Positions 12,213 to 19,499 of a stretch of 25,612 nt of DNA are shown piece after piece. The stretch covers positions 1 through 25,612 of the IMG/VR virus record IMGVR_UViG_3300031251_000093, one strand, 5' to 3'. The notes beneath the pieces are model-generated. The model was given only the letters and a program-made list of their open reading frames with translations. It was not told the origin of the DNA and did no database searches. How positions within the stretch are numbered: position 1 is the stretch's first letter; the number at the start of each line of letters is the position of its first letter. This DNA is from a virus. A program made the translations under genes and the position numbers.

Positions 12213-12238
12213 CCTCCGGCTCAACAGCGGCTCAAAAC
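12213..12238. repeat. 26-bp direct repeat, right copy (candidate integrase arm site)
   Basis: Identical over 26 bases to 11962-11987 and in the same orientation; lies 66 bases beyond the core. It keeps the GGAGG complement of the left copy although no gene starts here, which leaves open a partial duplication of the int leader. Confidence 0.7.
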
Positions 12239-12284
12239 CCGTTCCCGGAACTGCCCTGAACCTATTGGGATCACCCTGGACGAA

Positions 12285-12479
12285 TCACGCGAGATGGACG
12301 GAGATCCCGAGGTGCGCGCCCATCTTCTCGGCCGACCTGGAGGCCCCGGTGTAGACGACCCAGGCCAGGCGGGCGAGGTCGGGATGTCCCTTCGCCACCA
12401 GCTGCTCATGCAGGGTGAGGGTGATCAATGCGGCCTGTTCAGCTGAGGCCAGAATCTCAAGCGTCGATGCGTCGTCCAC
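12285..12479 (-). CDS. Hypothetical protein, 64 aa
   Basis: A GTG start at 12479 has GGAG 5 bases upstream. The product is helical: STLEILASAEQAALITLTLH (residues 5-24), LARLAWVVYTGASRSAEKMG (35-54), and looks like a folded protein, not a chance frame. It is divergent from the RHH regulator at 12583 with a palindrome and overlapping promoters between them, and reads towards attP. The family is unknown. In a prophage it would sit at the chromosome end, where lysogen-expressed genes are common. Confidence 0.55.
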   Translation of the reverse strand: MDDASTLEILASAEQAALITLTLHEQLVAKGHPDLARLAWVVYTGASRSAEKMGAHLGISVHLA

Positions 12480-12513
12480 GGTGTCTCCGAAGGGGATTTC
12501 AATAGCCTACCTG

Positions 12514-12548
12514 TTGCCCAAAATAATTGGGCCCCAATATATTGTCAT
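12514..12548. promoter_or_regulatory. Overlapping divergent promoters with palindromic operator
   Basis: Plus strand: TTGCCC (12514-12519), 18 bases, TATATT (12538-12543). Minus strand: ATGACA (12548-12543), 17 bases, TATTTT (12525-12520). Between them lie the inverted repeat GCCCAA-AATAA-TTGGGC (12516-12532) and CAATATATTG (12535-12544). A factor bound here would control both the 64-aa gene and the RHH gene. Confidence 0.55.
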
Positions 12549-12582
12549 TGCGCCTTTTTACAAGTGGCGGCAATCCTGTTGT

Positions 12583-12780
12583 ATGCCAATACGGAAATCA
12601 CCAGGACGGCCCGGGAAAGACGAGCCTTCGGCCCCTTCCCGACGTCGGGGGATCCGGATCCCGTTGGAGATCGACAAGCTACTTGAACAGGTAGCAGCAG
12701 CCAAAGGATTGAGCGTGCATGCAGCTATCCGGGAGGCCATTCAGGCCTGGGTGGACCAGAACCGTGAAACGGACCGTTAG
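12583..12780 (+). CDS. Ribbon-helix-helix (Arc/CopG-like) regulator, 65 aa
   Basis: The start is put at the ATG 12583; the frame is open further upstream but that part overlaps the promoter region. After a basic, disordered N-terminus (MPIRKSPGRPGKDEPSAPSR) residues 22-60 give a beta strand RGIRIPLEI and two helices, DKLLEQVAAAKGL and SVHAAIREAIQAWVDQN, the ribbon-helix-helix plan. Such proteins are dimeric repressors or antitoxins that bind palindromes, and one overlaps its own promoter. The Shine-Dalgarno is weak. The gene lies in an AT-richer accessory stretch between attP and the tail operon. Confidence 0.65.
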   Translation: MPIRKSPGRPGKDEPSAPSRRRGIRIPLEIDKLLEQVAAAKGLSVHAAIREAIQAWVDQNRETDR

Positions 12781-12878
12781 TGCGTCTTTGACGAGATGAA
12801 TCAGGCATTTCTATCCTCGAAAACCAACCTAAACCCCTGGTTCAGGGCAGTCAATCCCACGCAAATCACAGAAAACGC

Positions 12879-13002
12879 TTGCAATTGCCATTTTCCCATG
12901 ATAAAATGCTAGCGTAATATCAACGCACAAGCATTTTTAGCATGATCCAGAGTGTCAAAAGTCGATAATATTTAATGGTTTATTAAATGGTTTGACGCTG
13001 GA
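12879..13002 (+). promoter_or_regulatory. Strong promoter-like sequence and nested hairpins without a gene
   Basis: TTGCAA (12879-12884), 17 bases, TAAAAT (12902-12907) is the best sigma-70-like match seen in the window. AAAATGCT (12903-12910) is repeated inverted at 12930-12937. Further on, TCCAG...GTCAAA (12946-12959) pairs with TTTGAC...CTGGA (12991-13002) around an inner TTTAAT-GGTTT-ATTAAA (12971-12987). The region 12781-13020 holds no convincing ORF and is markedly AT-rich. A small RNA or a binding region is possible. Confidence 0.4.
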
Positions 13003-13020
13003 CCCGCACCCGTTCCAACC

Positions 13021-13938
13021 TCATTTCTTTATGAGGTCATTCATCCAGCCGGCGTCTTCAATCGTTTGGAGGATGGCTTCAGCCGTGATCTGGTTGCCAT
13101 AACGATTCATGTGCACATCCTGATCCGCGACGTGCCAAGAGAAACATCCTTGGATATCTATCCCATTAATTATTCTATTTCTCATCGTAGAGTATAAATC
13201 TGCGTATTTTGCGCTTTCAATCAGAGACGCATCACTCTCATCCTGCCTGGTCGGAACACTCCACGGCATTGGGACACTGATGGTGTCTCCCCCCGAACTC
13301 CAATTGAAATATGGCGGATTAGGGAAAATGATTTTTGAGCAGCCATTTGCCCGTAAGTAGGAAGCAATCAATTCAAGATTACCCTTCGTGCTGATGACCA
13401 CTGGATCCCCCATTGCGGGAAGATAACCAGAAGATCCTTGAATTGTTACGACATCAGCAGCGACGCCAACGACCGTTTCTTCATTCGTGTTGATCGAGAT
13501 CTTGCTTCCAACGGAGAAGCTAGATCCCAGCCCGCTCCCAACCAGGAATGATTTTGTAGATGTGTCAAACGGAGAGGCGACAGCGGTCTGATGGCAGGCC
13601 AGTTGATCATTGGTCCCACCATAAACGACGGCTATTGTAGGTATCTCATACTCAAACATATCCTTGATTCTGCTATACATTTGAGAAGTCGTATTCCCAC
13701 TTATTCCCAAATTCCTTGAAACGACATCTCCGCCCTTTTGATTTATCAAAATGGCAAGCTGAGCCGGGTAGAAATCGTCCATCACCATGCCGTAGCTTGT
13801 GTGGAAGGTATGGCTGTCACCAATAGCGACAATCGCTTTGGGACGGTCCGGAGCTGGTGTGGGCGCCTGACTTGAACCAGCACAGGCAAGCAATAAGGGG
13901 AGGATGATCAGAGCCGAGATCCACTTGGGAAATGCCAA
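13021..13938 (-). CDS. SGNH/GDSL-hydrolase lipoprotein, 305 aa
   Basis: A TTG start at 13938 is supported by an AGGGAGGG site. A basic start and hydrophobic stretch end in a lipobox, LLAC with Cys19, so the mature protein should be lipid-anchored. SGNH blocks: AIGDSHTF (Ser42), SRNLGISGNTTS (block II), VYGGTND (G108, N110), and ADQDVHMNRYG with H276. The Asp normally three residues before this His is replaced by Gln273; D272 and D274 flank it. Residues 124-184 look like an inserted small beta domain of the type seen in phage virion proteins. SGNH enzymes remove acyl groups, often O-acetyls of polysaccharides. It follows the fibre gene by 33 bases, and its DNA is visibly AT-richer. A tail accessory or lysogenic-conversion role is possible. 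Confidence 0.75.
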   Translation of the reverse strand: MAFPKWISALIILPLLLACAGSSQAPTPAPDRPKAIVAIGDSHTFHTSYGMVMDDFYPAQLAILINQKGGDVVSRNLGISGNTTSQMYSRIKDMFEYEIPTIAVVYGGTNDQLACHQTAVASPFDTSTKSFLVGSGLGSSFSVGSKISINTNEETVVGVAADVVTIQGSSGYLPAMGDPVVISTKGNLELIASYLRANGCSKIIFPNPPYFNWSSGGDTISVPMPWSVPTRQDESDASLIESAKYADLYSTMRNRIINGIDIQGCFSWHVADQDVHMNRYGNQITAEAILQTIEDAGWMNDLIKK

Positions 13939-13971
13939 ATCACCCTCCCTCTTGTATGGTTTGTTCCTATT

Positions 13972-16251
13972 CTAGATCCCCTTCGCATCCAGGCGAGCGG
14001 AAAGTTCCTGCACAGCCTTGATGAGGGGAGCCATCAGTTCCTCGTAGCGCAGGCCCTGCCGGCTTTCGGGGTTGGATGGGTCATCCTGGGTCCAGACGGC
14101 GCAATCCCCCACCTTGGCCGAATCCAGCGCAGCCTTCACCTCCTGGGCCAGGAGGCCATAGTGGGTGCGGTTACCTGGGACGGGAGTCACCTTGATCACC
14201 GCCTCCTTCACCAGATGCCCCTCCTCATCGGTCTCGGCTGGCTCCACCACATCCACCTGGTTCCGGCCCACGATCCAGCGGTAGGACACGGGGCGCAACG
14301 CATTAATGAAGGCCAATCCCAGTGGAGAATCCACCACATCGGTCTTCTCGCGGGCGTCGGACGTATTGATTGTCGCGGTGGCGGCATAAAGCTGGGAGGG
14401 CCTGTTGGTGCCATTGCCCAGCGTCACAGCATTGTCCACCGAGGGCTTGAAGGCGTTGGCATCCACCTGCCACTTCGTGGCGCCCGCGATATTGAAATAG
14501 GTCACCGTGAAGCTTTGGAGGGCAGTGGTATTGCACCCAGTGGAGTTGCTGTCGCCGAGGTAGAGGGCAGTCCCGACCAGGCTAACCAGGGTGGTCTTTG
14601 CCGTCGCACCAGCGTTGATCTGCTGGAACGCCTGATTATTGTCGAGGAAGAAATTGGTTCCATGCCATCCGACCGGGCCGCTTCCCGCGTTGATTTCCTG
14701 GGTGACGTTTGAAGAGTCGCCCCCAAACCGAACAAGCTGCGCAGCACCCGCACCGATGTTTCGGCGGATGATGTTCACGCCGCCGCCGTTGTTGGTCAGC
14801 GTCGTGCCGAGCTGCCAAACGGTGGTCTCGTCGATCGTCACGCCAGAACCGCAGTTTGCGGTGACGGTCATATTCCCGGCAATCTGGCACCCGGAGAATG
14901 TGGTGTTCGACTGGTCAACGGTGATCACGCCCTTGATCCGGGCGCCGATGATCTTGGGTCCGCCGCTGCCGGCTGGGGCCGTTCCCGTCATTGTGGAAAG
15001 CTTGCCGAAAGCGCCCCCCATGATGGTGGCCGCCCCGGTGTCGGTCATCAAAACGCCGCCCGTGGATTGGGAGGATTCGATGTTTTCGAGGTGATGATAG
15101 AGGCTGGCGGTGCCGGACACGCCGATCTCGATGTCGTAGCCCGTGCCCGTGACATCAGCCGTTTGCCAGATCGGATTGGAACCGATGATTTCGAGCTGTC
15201 CTACTCCCTGGAAGAGGAGTGCCCGACCATAAGCCCACATCGAACCCGTGTTGACGCACCTGGCGTTCTGGACGGCGGAGGTGAAAACGATATTGTGACC
15301 GGTGAGGGTGGGCGTGGACGCATCACCCATGAATTTCAAGCCGTTCAGCTCGAATTCCCATGGGGCGCTGATTGTGAGGATGGGACCGTTCGCATTTTTC
15401 TTGATCTGGACGAACCCCATCCCGATCAGGCGCTGGCCGGAGGTGCTCGCGGTCAGGTTGTTGGCAAGGTAGGTCCCATCGGGGAAGATGATGCTTCGCC
15501 CACTGTTGATGGCCTTCTGGATGCCCGCTGAAGAGTCATTGGTCCCGGTGGGGTCCACGCCGGGGAAGTCCGTGACGGTGACACAGTCGGCGTTCTTCTG
15601 GGCCTGGGTGCGCACTGCCGCGCCGAAGGCCGCCAGGAAGCTGCCGGAGGACGCGAGCCAGCCAAAGGCGGTCATGCTCTCGCTTGCCACGGTGCCGGGG
15701 ATGGTCGAGAGGTTGTACGTGCCGTTCCCACCCGTGCCCGTCCCAAAGCTGATGATGGTGGTCCCGAGCGGGATCCCCACGCCGGAGACCTGCTGGCCCA
15801 CCTGGAGGATGCCAGCCGTCGCTGTAACGGTGAGCACGTTGGTGGCGCAGCTGGCCGTGATGGCAAAGGGGCCGCTGTCGGGATTGGTGGAATTGTTCGC
15901 GCACAGGTTGACCCAGGAGACCGAAGGGTTGCTCGCGCTCTGAAGCACGGCGCCGATCCCATAGCCGCCGATGGCGGCCGCCAGGGCCGCGCTGAAGACA
16001 TATTCCCCGCCGGCATTGAGCCAGACCGTGTGCTGCGTGATGGCGTTCAGGATGCCGTTCATGTCCTGCCCGCTTGGCGGCACGCCCCCGGCCAGGAGGG
16101 GGAGCATGGTCACGTTGGGGAAGCCGTCGGCCAGCGACGCAGCAGGGGAGACGGAGGCCGTCGGGATGACGTTTTTCCCGCCGAAGTTCGGACCAGAGCC
16201 AGATGCGAACGGCTGCGAGAGCAGGGATGGATAGGTGGGCGCGGTCGTCAT
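13972..16251 (-). CDS. Tail fibre/tailspike with beta-helix and S74 chaperone domain, 759 aa
   Basis: AAGGAG precedes the ATG at 16251. Order: residues 1-120, virion-attachment region (PSGQDMNGILNAITQHTVWL, then NNSTNPDSG); 131-194, an inserted beta module shared with baseplate J and sheath; 223-600, a pectate-lyase-like beta helix starting FPGVDPTGTNDSSAGIQKAI and IIFPDGTYL, the head of many polysaccharide-degrading tailspikes; 631-759, peptidase S74 intramolecular chaperone with SDAREK (Ser631, Lys636), which self-cleaves after trimerisation. It should bind or degrade the host surface polysaccharide. Active-site residues of a depolymerase cannot be picked by eye. Confidence 0.9.
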   Translation of the reverse strand: MTTAPTYPSLLSQPFASGSGPNFGGKNVIPTASVSPAASLADGFPNVTMLPLLAGGVPPSGQDMNGILNAITQHTVWLNAGGEYVFSAALAAAIGGYGIGAVLQSASNPSVSWVNLCANNSTNPDSGPFAITASCATNVLTVTATAGILQVGQQVSGVGIPLGTTIISFGTGTGGNGTYNLSTIPGTVASESMTAFGWLASSGSFLAAFGAAVRTQAQKNADCVTVTDFPGVDPTGTNDSSAGIQKAINSGRSIIFPDGTYLANNLTASTSGQRLIGMGFVQIKKNANGPILTISAPWEFELNGLKFMGDASTPTLTGHNIVFTSAVQNARCVNTGSMWAYGRALLFQGVGQLEIIGSNPIWQTADVTGTGYDIEIGVSGTASLYHHLENIESSQSTGGVLMTDTGAATIMGGAFGKLSTMTGTAPAGSGGPKIIGARIKGVITVDQSNTTFSGCQIAGNMTVTANCGSGVTIDETTVWQLGTTLTNNGGGVNIIRRNIGAGAAQLVRFGGDSSNVTQEINAGSGPVGWHGTNFFLDNNQAFQQINAGATAKTTLVSLVGTALYLGDSNSTGCNTTALQSFTVTYFNIAGATKWQVDANAFKPSVDNAVTLGNGTNRPSQLYAATATINTSDAREKTDVVDSPLGLAFINALRPVSYRWIVGRNQVDVVEPAETDEEGHLVKEAVIKVTPVPGNRTHYGLLAQEVKAALDSAKVGDCAVWTQDDPSNPESRQGLRYEELMAPLIKAVQELSARLDAKGI

Positions 16252-16260
16252 GCTGGCTCC

Positions 16261-16926
16261 TTAATGGGGAAGGGGAACGGTGTAGTAGCCGCCAGAGAAG
16301 AAAATTCCCTGGCCGAATGGTTGGAGGCCGGATCCTTGGAAGCCGAATCCGCTTGGAGGACTAAAGCCGTTGATGAGGTATGCCTGCACACCGGCGGGTC
16401 GGGGGATGGCGCCCGACTGGGTGATGATGCAGAGGCTGCCGATATCGAGGTTGAACTCGAAGAGCAGGAGCATGGCCATGTTGCCCCGATCCAGGGCGTA
16501 GCACTTCCCCCCGGAGCCGAACAGGGTGGTCAGGATCTTGTTGATCACCTGGGCCGAGCACCTCGAGATGTTGGCCAGGGCCTTCATCAAGATCAGGGTT
16601 CGGAAGGTGGTGTCGTTCAGCTTGAAGACCGTGCCGTTCCCGCCGGTCCAGAAGGGGGCCTGGCCGAAGGGCTGCCAGGAAGCGCCCTCTTTGAAGCCCA
16701 GGTATGCGGCCGACTGCAGAGGCATATTGATGGTGCGCTGCACCCCCACGATGCGCCCCAGCACGTCGAGCCCATAGCCCTGGGCCGTGCTCACGTTCCA
16801 AACCATGTTGTAGAAGTTGGTGAGGTTTGTGGACGGGTCGATATAGGCGTTCATGTTGTTGATGAGCGCCATCAGGATCGGGCTGTTCGCGTACTGCGCG
16901 ATGATGGTCTGTTCGAGGTCGATCAT
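16261..16926 (-). CDS. DUF2612 baseplate protein, 221 aa
   Basis: The start overlaps the stop of baseplate J (ATGA). The N-terminal LINNMNAYIDPSTNLTNFYN and the GYGLDVLGRIVGVQR block (50-64) are typical of DUF2612 phage proteins, which occupy the place of P2 gpI between the J wedge and the fibre. TTFRTLILMKALANISRC (105-122) is the second conserved helix. The C-terminus is Gly/Phe/Pro-rich, FGFQGSGLQPFGQGIFFSGG, and resembles an earlier stretch at residues 76-97 (LGFKEGASWQPFGQAPFW). The protein probably links the baseplate to the fibre. Confidence 0.85.
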   Translation of the reverse strand: MIDLEQTIIAQYANSPILMALINNMNAYIDPSTNLTNFYNMVWNVSTAQGYGLDVLGRIVGVQRTINMPLQSAAYLGFKEGASWQPFGQAPFWTGGNGTVFKLNDTTFRTLILMKALANISRCSAQVINKILTTLFGSGGKCYALDRGNMAMLLLFEFNLDIGSLCIITQSGAIPRPAGVQAYLINGFSPPSGFGFQGSGLQPFGQGIFFSGGYYTVPLPH

Positions 16927-18332
16927 GCGAGTGTCAGGGTGACGTTCCCGATGACGGGAAACTGGTTGATGTTCAAGCCCTGGGAGGTGGCGGCGGGCGT
17001 TCCGGTCCCCACCAGGACGCTGAGGATGTTGACTCCGGGCAGGAGTTGGTTAATCGTCGAGAAGAACCGGGAGCCGTAGATCGTGGCGCCGATGCTGGCT
17101 GCAGGCGCACCGCCGTCTTTGCCGTTGAAGGCCATGACCAGGCCGTTTACAGCATCGCTGAGCAGGGCCAGAGCGTTGGAGGGCGGGTTGGAGGCCGCTG
17201 CCAGGGTGACAGCGATGTTGATGGGCGCCGAGATGGGCACCGTAAAGCTCACGCCGTAGGTCGGGTACGGCGCGGGATAGCTCGTGTCCTGGACATAGAC
17301 CGTGGTGGCGGCGGTCATGGCCTCACTGGGAACGATCCCGACCGCGACATTCAGGTTGTAGGTCCCTGCCCCGCCAGTACCGCTTCCCAGGGATGCGATG
17401 CTCGTCCCCGCTGAAATGCCGCTCCCGGAGATGGTCTGGCCCACCACCAGGGCGCCATAGGCGACGCCAGTGACCGTCAGGACCGTTCCGGAGGCGCTGG
17501 CCGTGAAGGAGGCGCTGGGGGCGTAGCTGCAGCCGATGTCCTTCTTCGCCCAGATGGCCTGGGCGATGGCCGCCGGCGTGCCGCCCACCACGGCCACATA
17601 GAGAGAGTTGCCCGGGATGGTTAAGCCGCCGATGAGGGCCGCCGTGTTTGACGGGTTATCCACCAGGTAGGCCGCCGTGACGCCAGTGGCCAGGATCGCG
17701 GCCCGGATCGCCGCCAGGCTGCCGTTGGCGTTCAGCGCCACCGAGGCGGATCGCCGGGCCTCGAACTGCTGTGCGGTCTCCACGGCCTGGCCGAGGACGA
17801 CTTGGATGGGGCTGGTGATGGTGTCCCATCCGGGGATCGTCTGGTAGATCGAGAGGGGCCCAACGAAGGCGATGGGGCCTGTGGCCTGCGCGGCGAAGGT
17901 CAGGGTCACCGTGCCGCCTGCACCGATGGTCCCTCCGGAGGAGCAGGTGTAAAGGTTCCCGGCCGCATCGGCGGCGACGGCCACGCCGGCGGGGATCACC
18001 GTCCCGGCCAGGCCGCCACAGACGCCGGAAACCTGGGTCGAGATGGCCGGAAGCCGAGTCATGAAATACAGGTTCCCGATCGCATCTTGCATCCGGCCCT
18101 GGGCGTACTGGGGATCCACGGAGCTCACAATCGCCAGGAACTGCGCGTTGCAGTCGGCGATGATGGCAGCCAGGCTGCTGGCCAGCTGGCCCTGGGGCGT
18201 GCTCAGGCCCAGGTTGAGTCCGCCCCCGAAGGCGGTGTTGATGTCCGCCTGGGCCGCGGCCAGGATCGTGGCCTCGTCCGGAGCCGTGAAGCCGGTGGGG
18301 CCGAGGGTGGGGGAAGGAACGGTGGTGCTCAT
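16923..18332 (-). CDS. Baseplate J-like wedge protein, 469 aa
   Basis: AGGAGAT precedes the ATG at 18332. Baseplate_J hallmarks: FGGGLNLGLSTPQGQLASSL (residues 35-54), GRMQDAIGNLYFMTRLPA, TVIPAGVAVAADAAGNLY (111-128), QAVETAQQFEARRSASVALN (182-201) and a C-terminal INIAVTL domain. Residues 273-343 are an extra beta module (VLTVTG...LVVGQTISGSGI...GTGGAGTYNL) placed where other J proteins have a short hairpin after 'KKDIGC'; the same kind of module is in the fibre and sheath. J-type proteins form the baseplate wedge ring that starts sheath contraction. Confidence 0.9.
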   Translation of the reverse strand: MSTTVPSPTLGPTGFTAPDEATILAAAQADINTAFGGGLNLGLSTPQGQLASSLAAIIADCNAQFLAIVSSVDPQYAQGRMQDAIGNLYFMTRLPAISTQVSGVCGGLAGTVIPAGVAVAADAAGNLYTCSSGGTIGAGGTVTLTFAAQATGPIAFVGPLSIYQTIPGWDTITSPIQVVLGQAVETAQQFEARRSASVALNANGSLAAIRAAILATGVTAAYLVDNPSNTAALIGGLTIPGNSLYVAVVGGTPAAIAQAIWAKKDIGCSYAPSASFTASASGTVLTVTGVAYGALVVGQTISGSGISAGTSIASLGSGTGGAGTYNLNVAVGIVPSEAMTAATTVYVQDTSYPAPYPTYGVSFTVPISAPINIAVTLAAASNPPSNALALLSDAVNGLVMAFNGKDGGAPAASIGATIYGSRFFSTINQLLPGVNILSVLVGTGTPAATSQGLNINQFPVIGNVTLTLA

Positions 18333-18341
18333 CCGGATCTC

Positions 18342-18692
18342 CTAGAAAGTGACGCCGAGCGCCTGGCCGTTGGTGTCGATCACATTCACGACCCCGGAGA
18401 TCTTCCGGCCCACGAACTTTGTGATGGTGGCCTGGGCCTTCACGACCCCGGGCACGGTGAGGGCCGCCTGCACCAGCAGAGCCTGGATGAGGGACGGCGA
18501 GTAGGGCTGGGCCAGGACGCTGGTGAAGTAGGGGATCCCCTGGGACGTGTCGTAGTAGACCTCCCCTAGGAAGGTAGAGATGGCCGAGGCCACGTCCTGG
18601 GCGATCGCGTTCGGGCCGGTGGCCGTGGCGATGTTGCCATTGGCGTCGATCTCCAGGTCCCAGGCCGGAGAAGAAAGTGCGATCGTGTTCAT
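18342..18692 (-). CDS. gpW/gp25-like baseplate wedge protein, 116 aa
   Basis: The ATG at 18692 overlaps the spike stop (ATGA). WDLEIDANGNIATATGPNAI followed by AQDVASAISTFLGEVYYDTS, GIPYFTSVL, and ALTVPGVVKAQATITKF reproduce the pattern of gp25/gpW-type (DUF2634-like) sheath-initiator proteins. In T4 and P2 this protein nucleates the sheath on the baseplate. Length about 116 aa is normal. It directly precedes J in the operon, as in other contractile-tail clusters. Confidence 0.85.
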   Translation of the reverse strand: MNTIALSSPAWDLEIDANGNIATATGPNAIAQDVASAISTFLGEVYYDTSQGIPYFTSVLAQPYSPSLIQALLVQAALTVPGVVKAQATITKFVGRKISGVVNVIDTNGQALGVTF

Positions 18693-19498
18693 CCGACGGG
18701 CCCTCCGGTGCTGCCGCCGCCCGTCTGGACGCCGGTATGGGTGTGAGCGGTGAGGGTGTGGGAGCCGGACTTGACCTCGGTGTCGGCGGTCAGGGTTCCG
18801 GTGGTATGCAGGTCCCCGGTGCAGGTGGAGGTGCCAGTGATGGCCATGCCCGCCTGCCCGGTGATGGCACCCTGGGCCAAGACGGTGGCCTTGGCCGTGA
18901 CCGCTCCATCCACCTCCATGGTGGACTGCAGCGTCGCCGCTCCGGACACCTGCAGGGTGCCGTTCAGGACCACGTTGGCGTTGATGGTAAAGGTGGTGGC
19001 ATGGAGGTCCGCGGCCGCGCCGGCCTCGATGGAGATCCCCGCGTCGTCCACCACGATGTAGTGGGCCGGGGACTCGGCCATATTCCACCCGCCGAAGTAG
19101 AGCCCATCGGCCATGTCGAAGCGCCGGGCGGAGCCGGGGTTACCCTGGGCGCCGGAGGCCTGCACCGAAGAGATGTCCCGGTCCGCGAAGACGCAGAAGC
19201 CGATGTCGCCTGGCTTGGGGTCGCAGATGACCGCGTTGGCGCCGCCCTGCAGCCGGAAGAAAGGCAACCCGTGGATGGTGGTGTGGGGCACGGCCGAGCC
19301 GTCGCCCGCTACCTGGTTTACCAGGGGCAGGACGTCCACGGTGCCCACGGCCGCGGTGCGCCCGGCGGTGTGCACCGCCACCACCTTTACCAGGGTGGCC
19401 ACGTTCAGCTTGGCCAGCATCATCTGGACCACGAACGACATCTCATTGAACGGGGTGTTCCCGCTGGCCATGCCCTGCTGCCCAAAGACGCCGCCCAT
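18689..19498 (-). CDS. Baseplate central spike (gpV/Gp138-like), 269 aa
   Basis: The start at 19498 is chosen because the preceding gene stops at 19500 and the longer frame is a shadow of it. An OB-like N-terminal domain (residues 10-130: LVKVVAVHTAGRTAAVGTVD, VLPLVNQ, HTTIHGLPFFRLQ, CDPKPGDIGFCVFADRD) matches the Gp138/gpV N-terminal fold; residues 160-255 are a beta-helical needle with repeats such as LNGTLQVSGAATLQSTMEVD; the C-terminus ends with HTLTAHTHTGVQ, the His pairs that hold an iron ion at the tip of spike proteins. It forms the trimer that pierces the outer membrane. Confidence 0.85.
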   Translation of the reverse strand: MGGVFGQQGMASGNTPFNEMSFVVQMMLAKLNVATLVKVVAVHTAGRTAAVGTVDVLPLVNQVAGDGSAVPHTTIHGLPFFRLQGGANAVICDPKPGDIGFCVFADRDISSVQASGAQGNPGSARRFDMADGLYFGGWNMAESPAHYIVVDDAGISIEAGAAADLHATTFTINANVVLNGTLQVSGAATLQSTMEVDGAVTAKATVLAQGAITGQAGMAITGTSTCTGDLHTTGTLTADTEVKSGSHTLTAHTHTGVQTGGGSTGGPVG

Positions 19499-19499
19499 G

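Noticed and set aside
12121-12354. 77-codon plus-strand frame starting in the tRNA fragment.
   Set aside because: Runs through a terminator and the direct repeat, no ribosome site, and overlaps the better-supported 64-aa gene.
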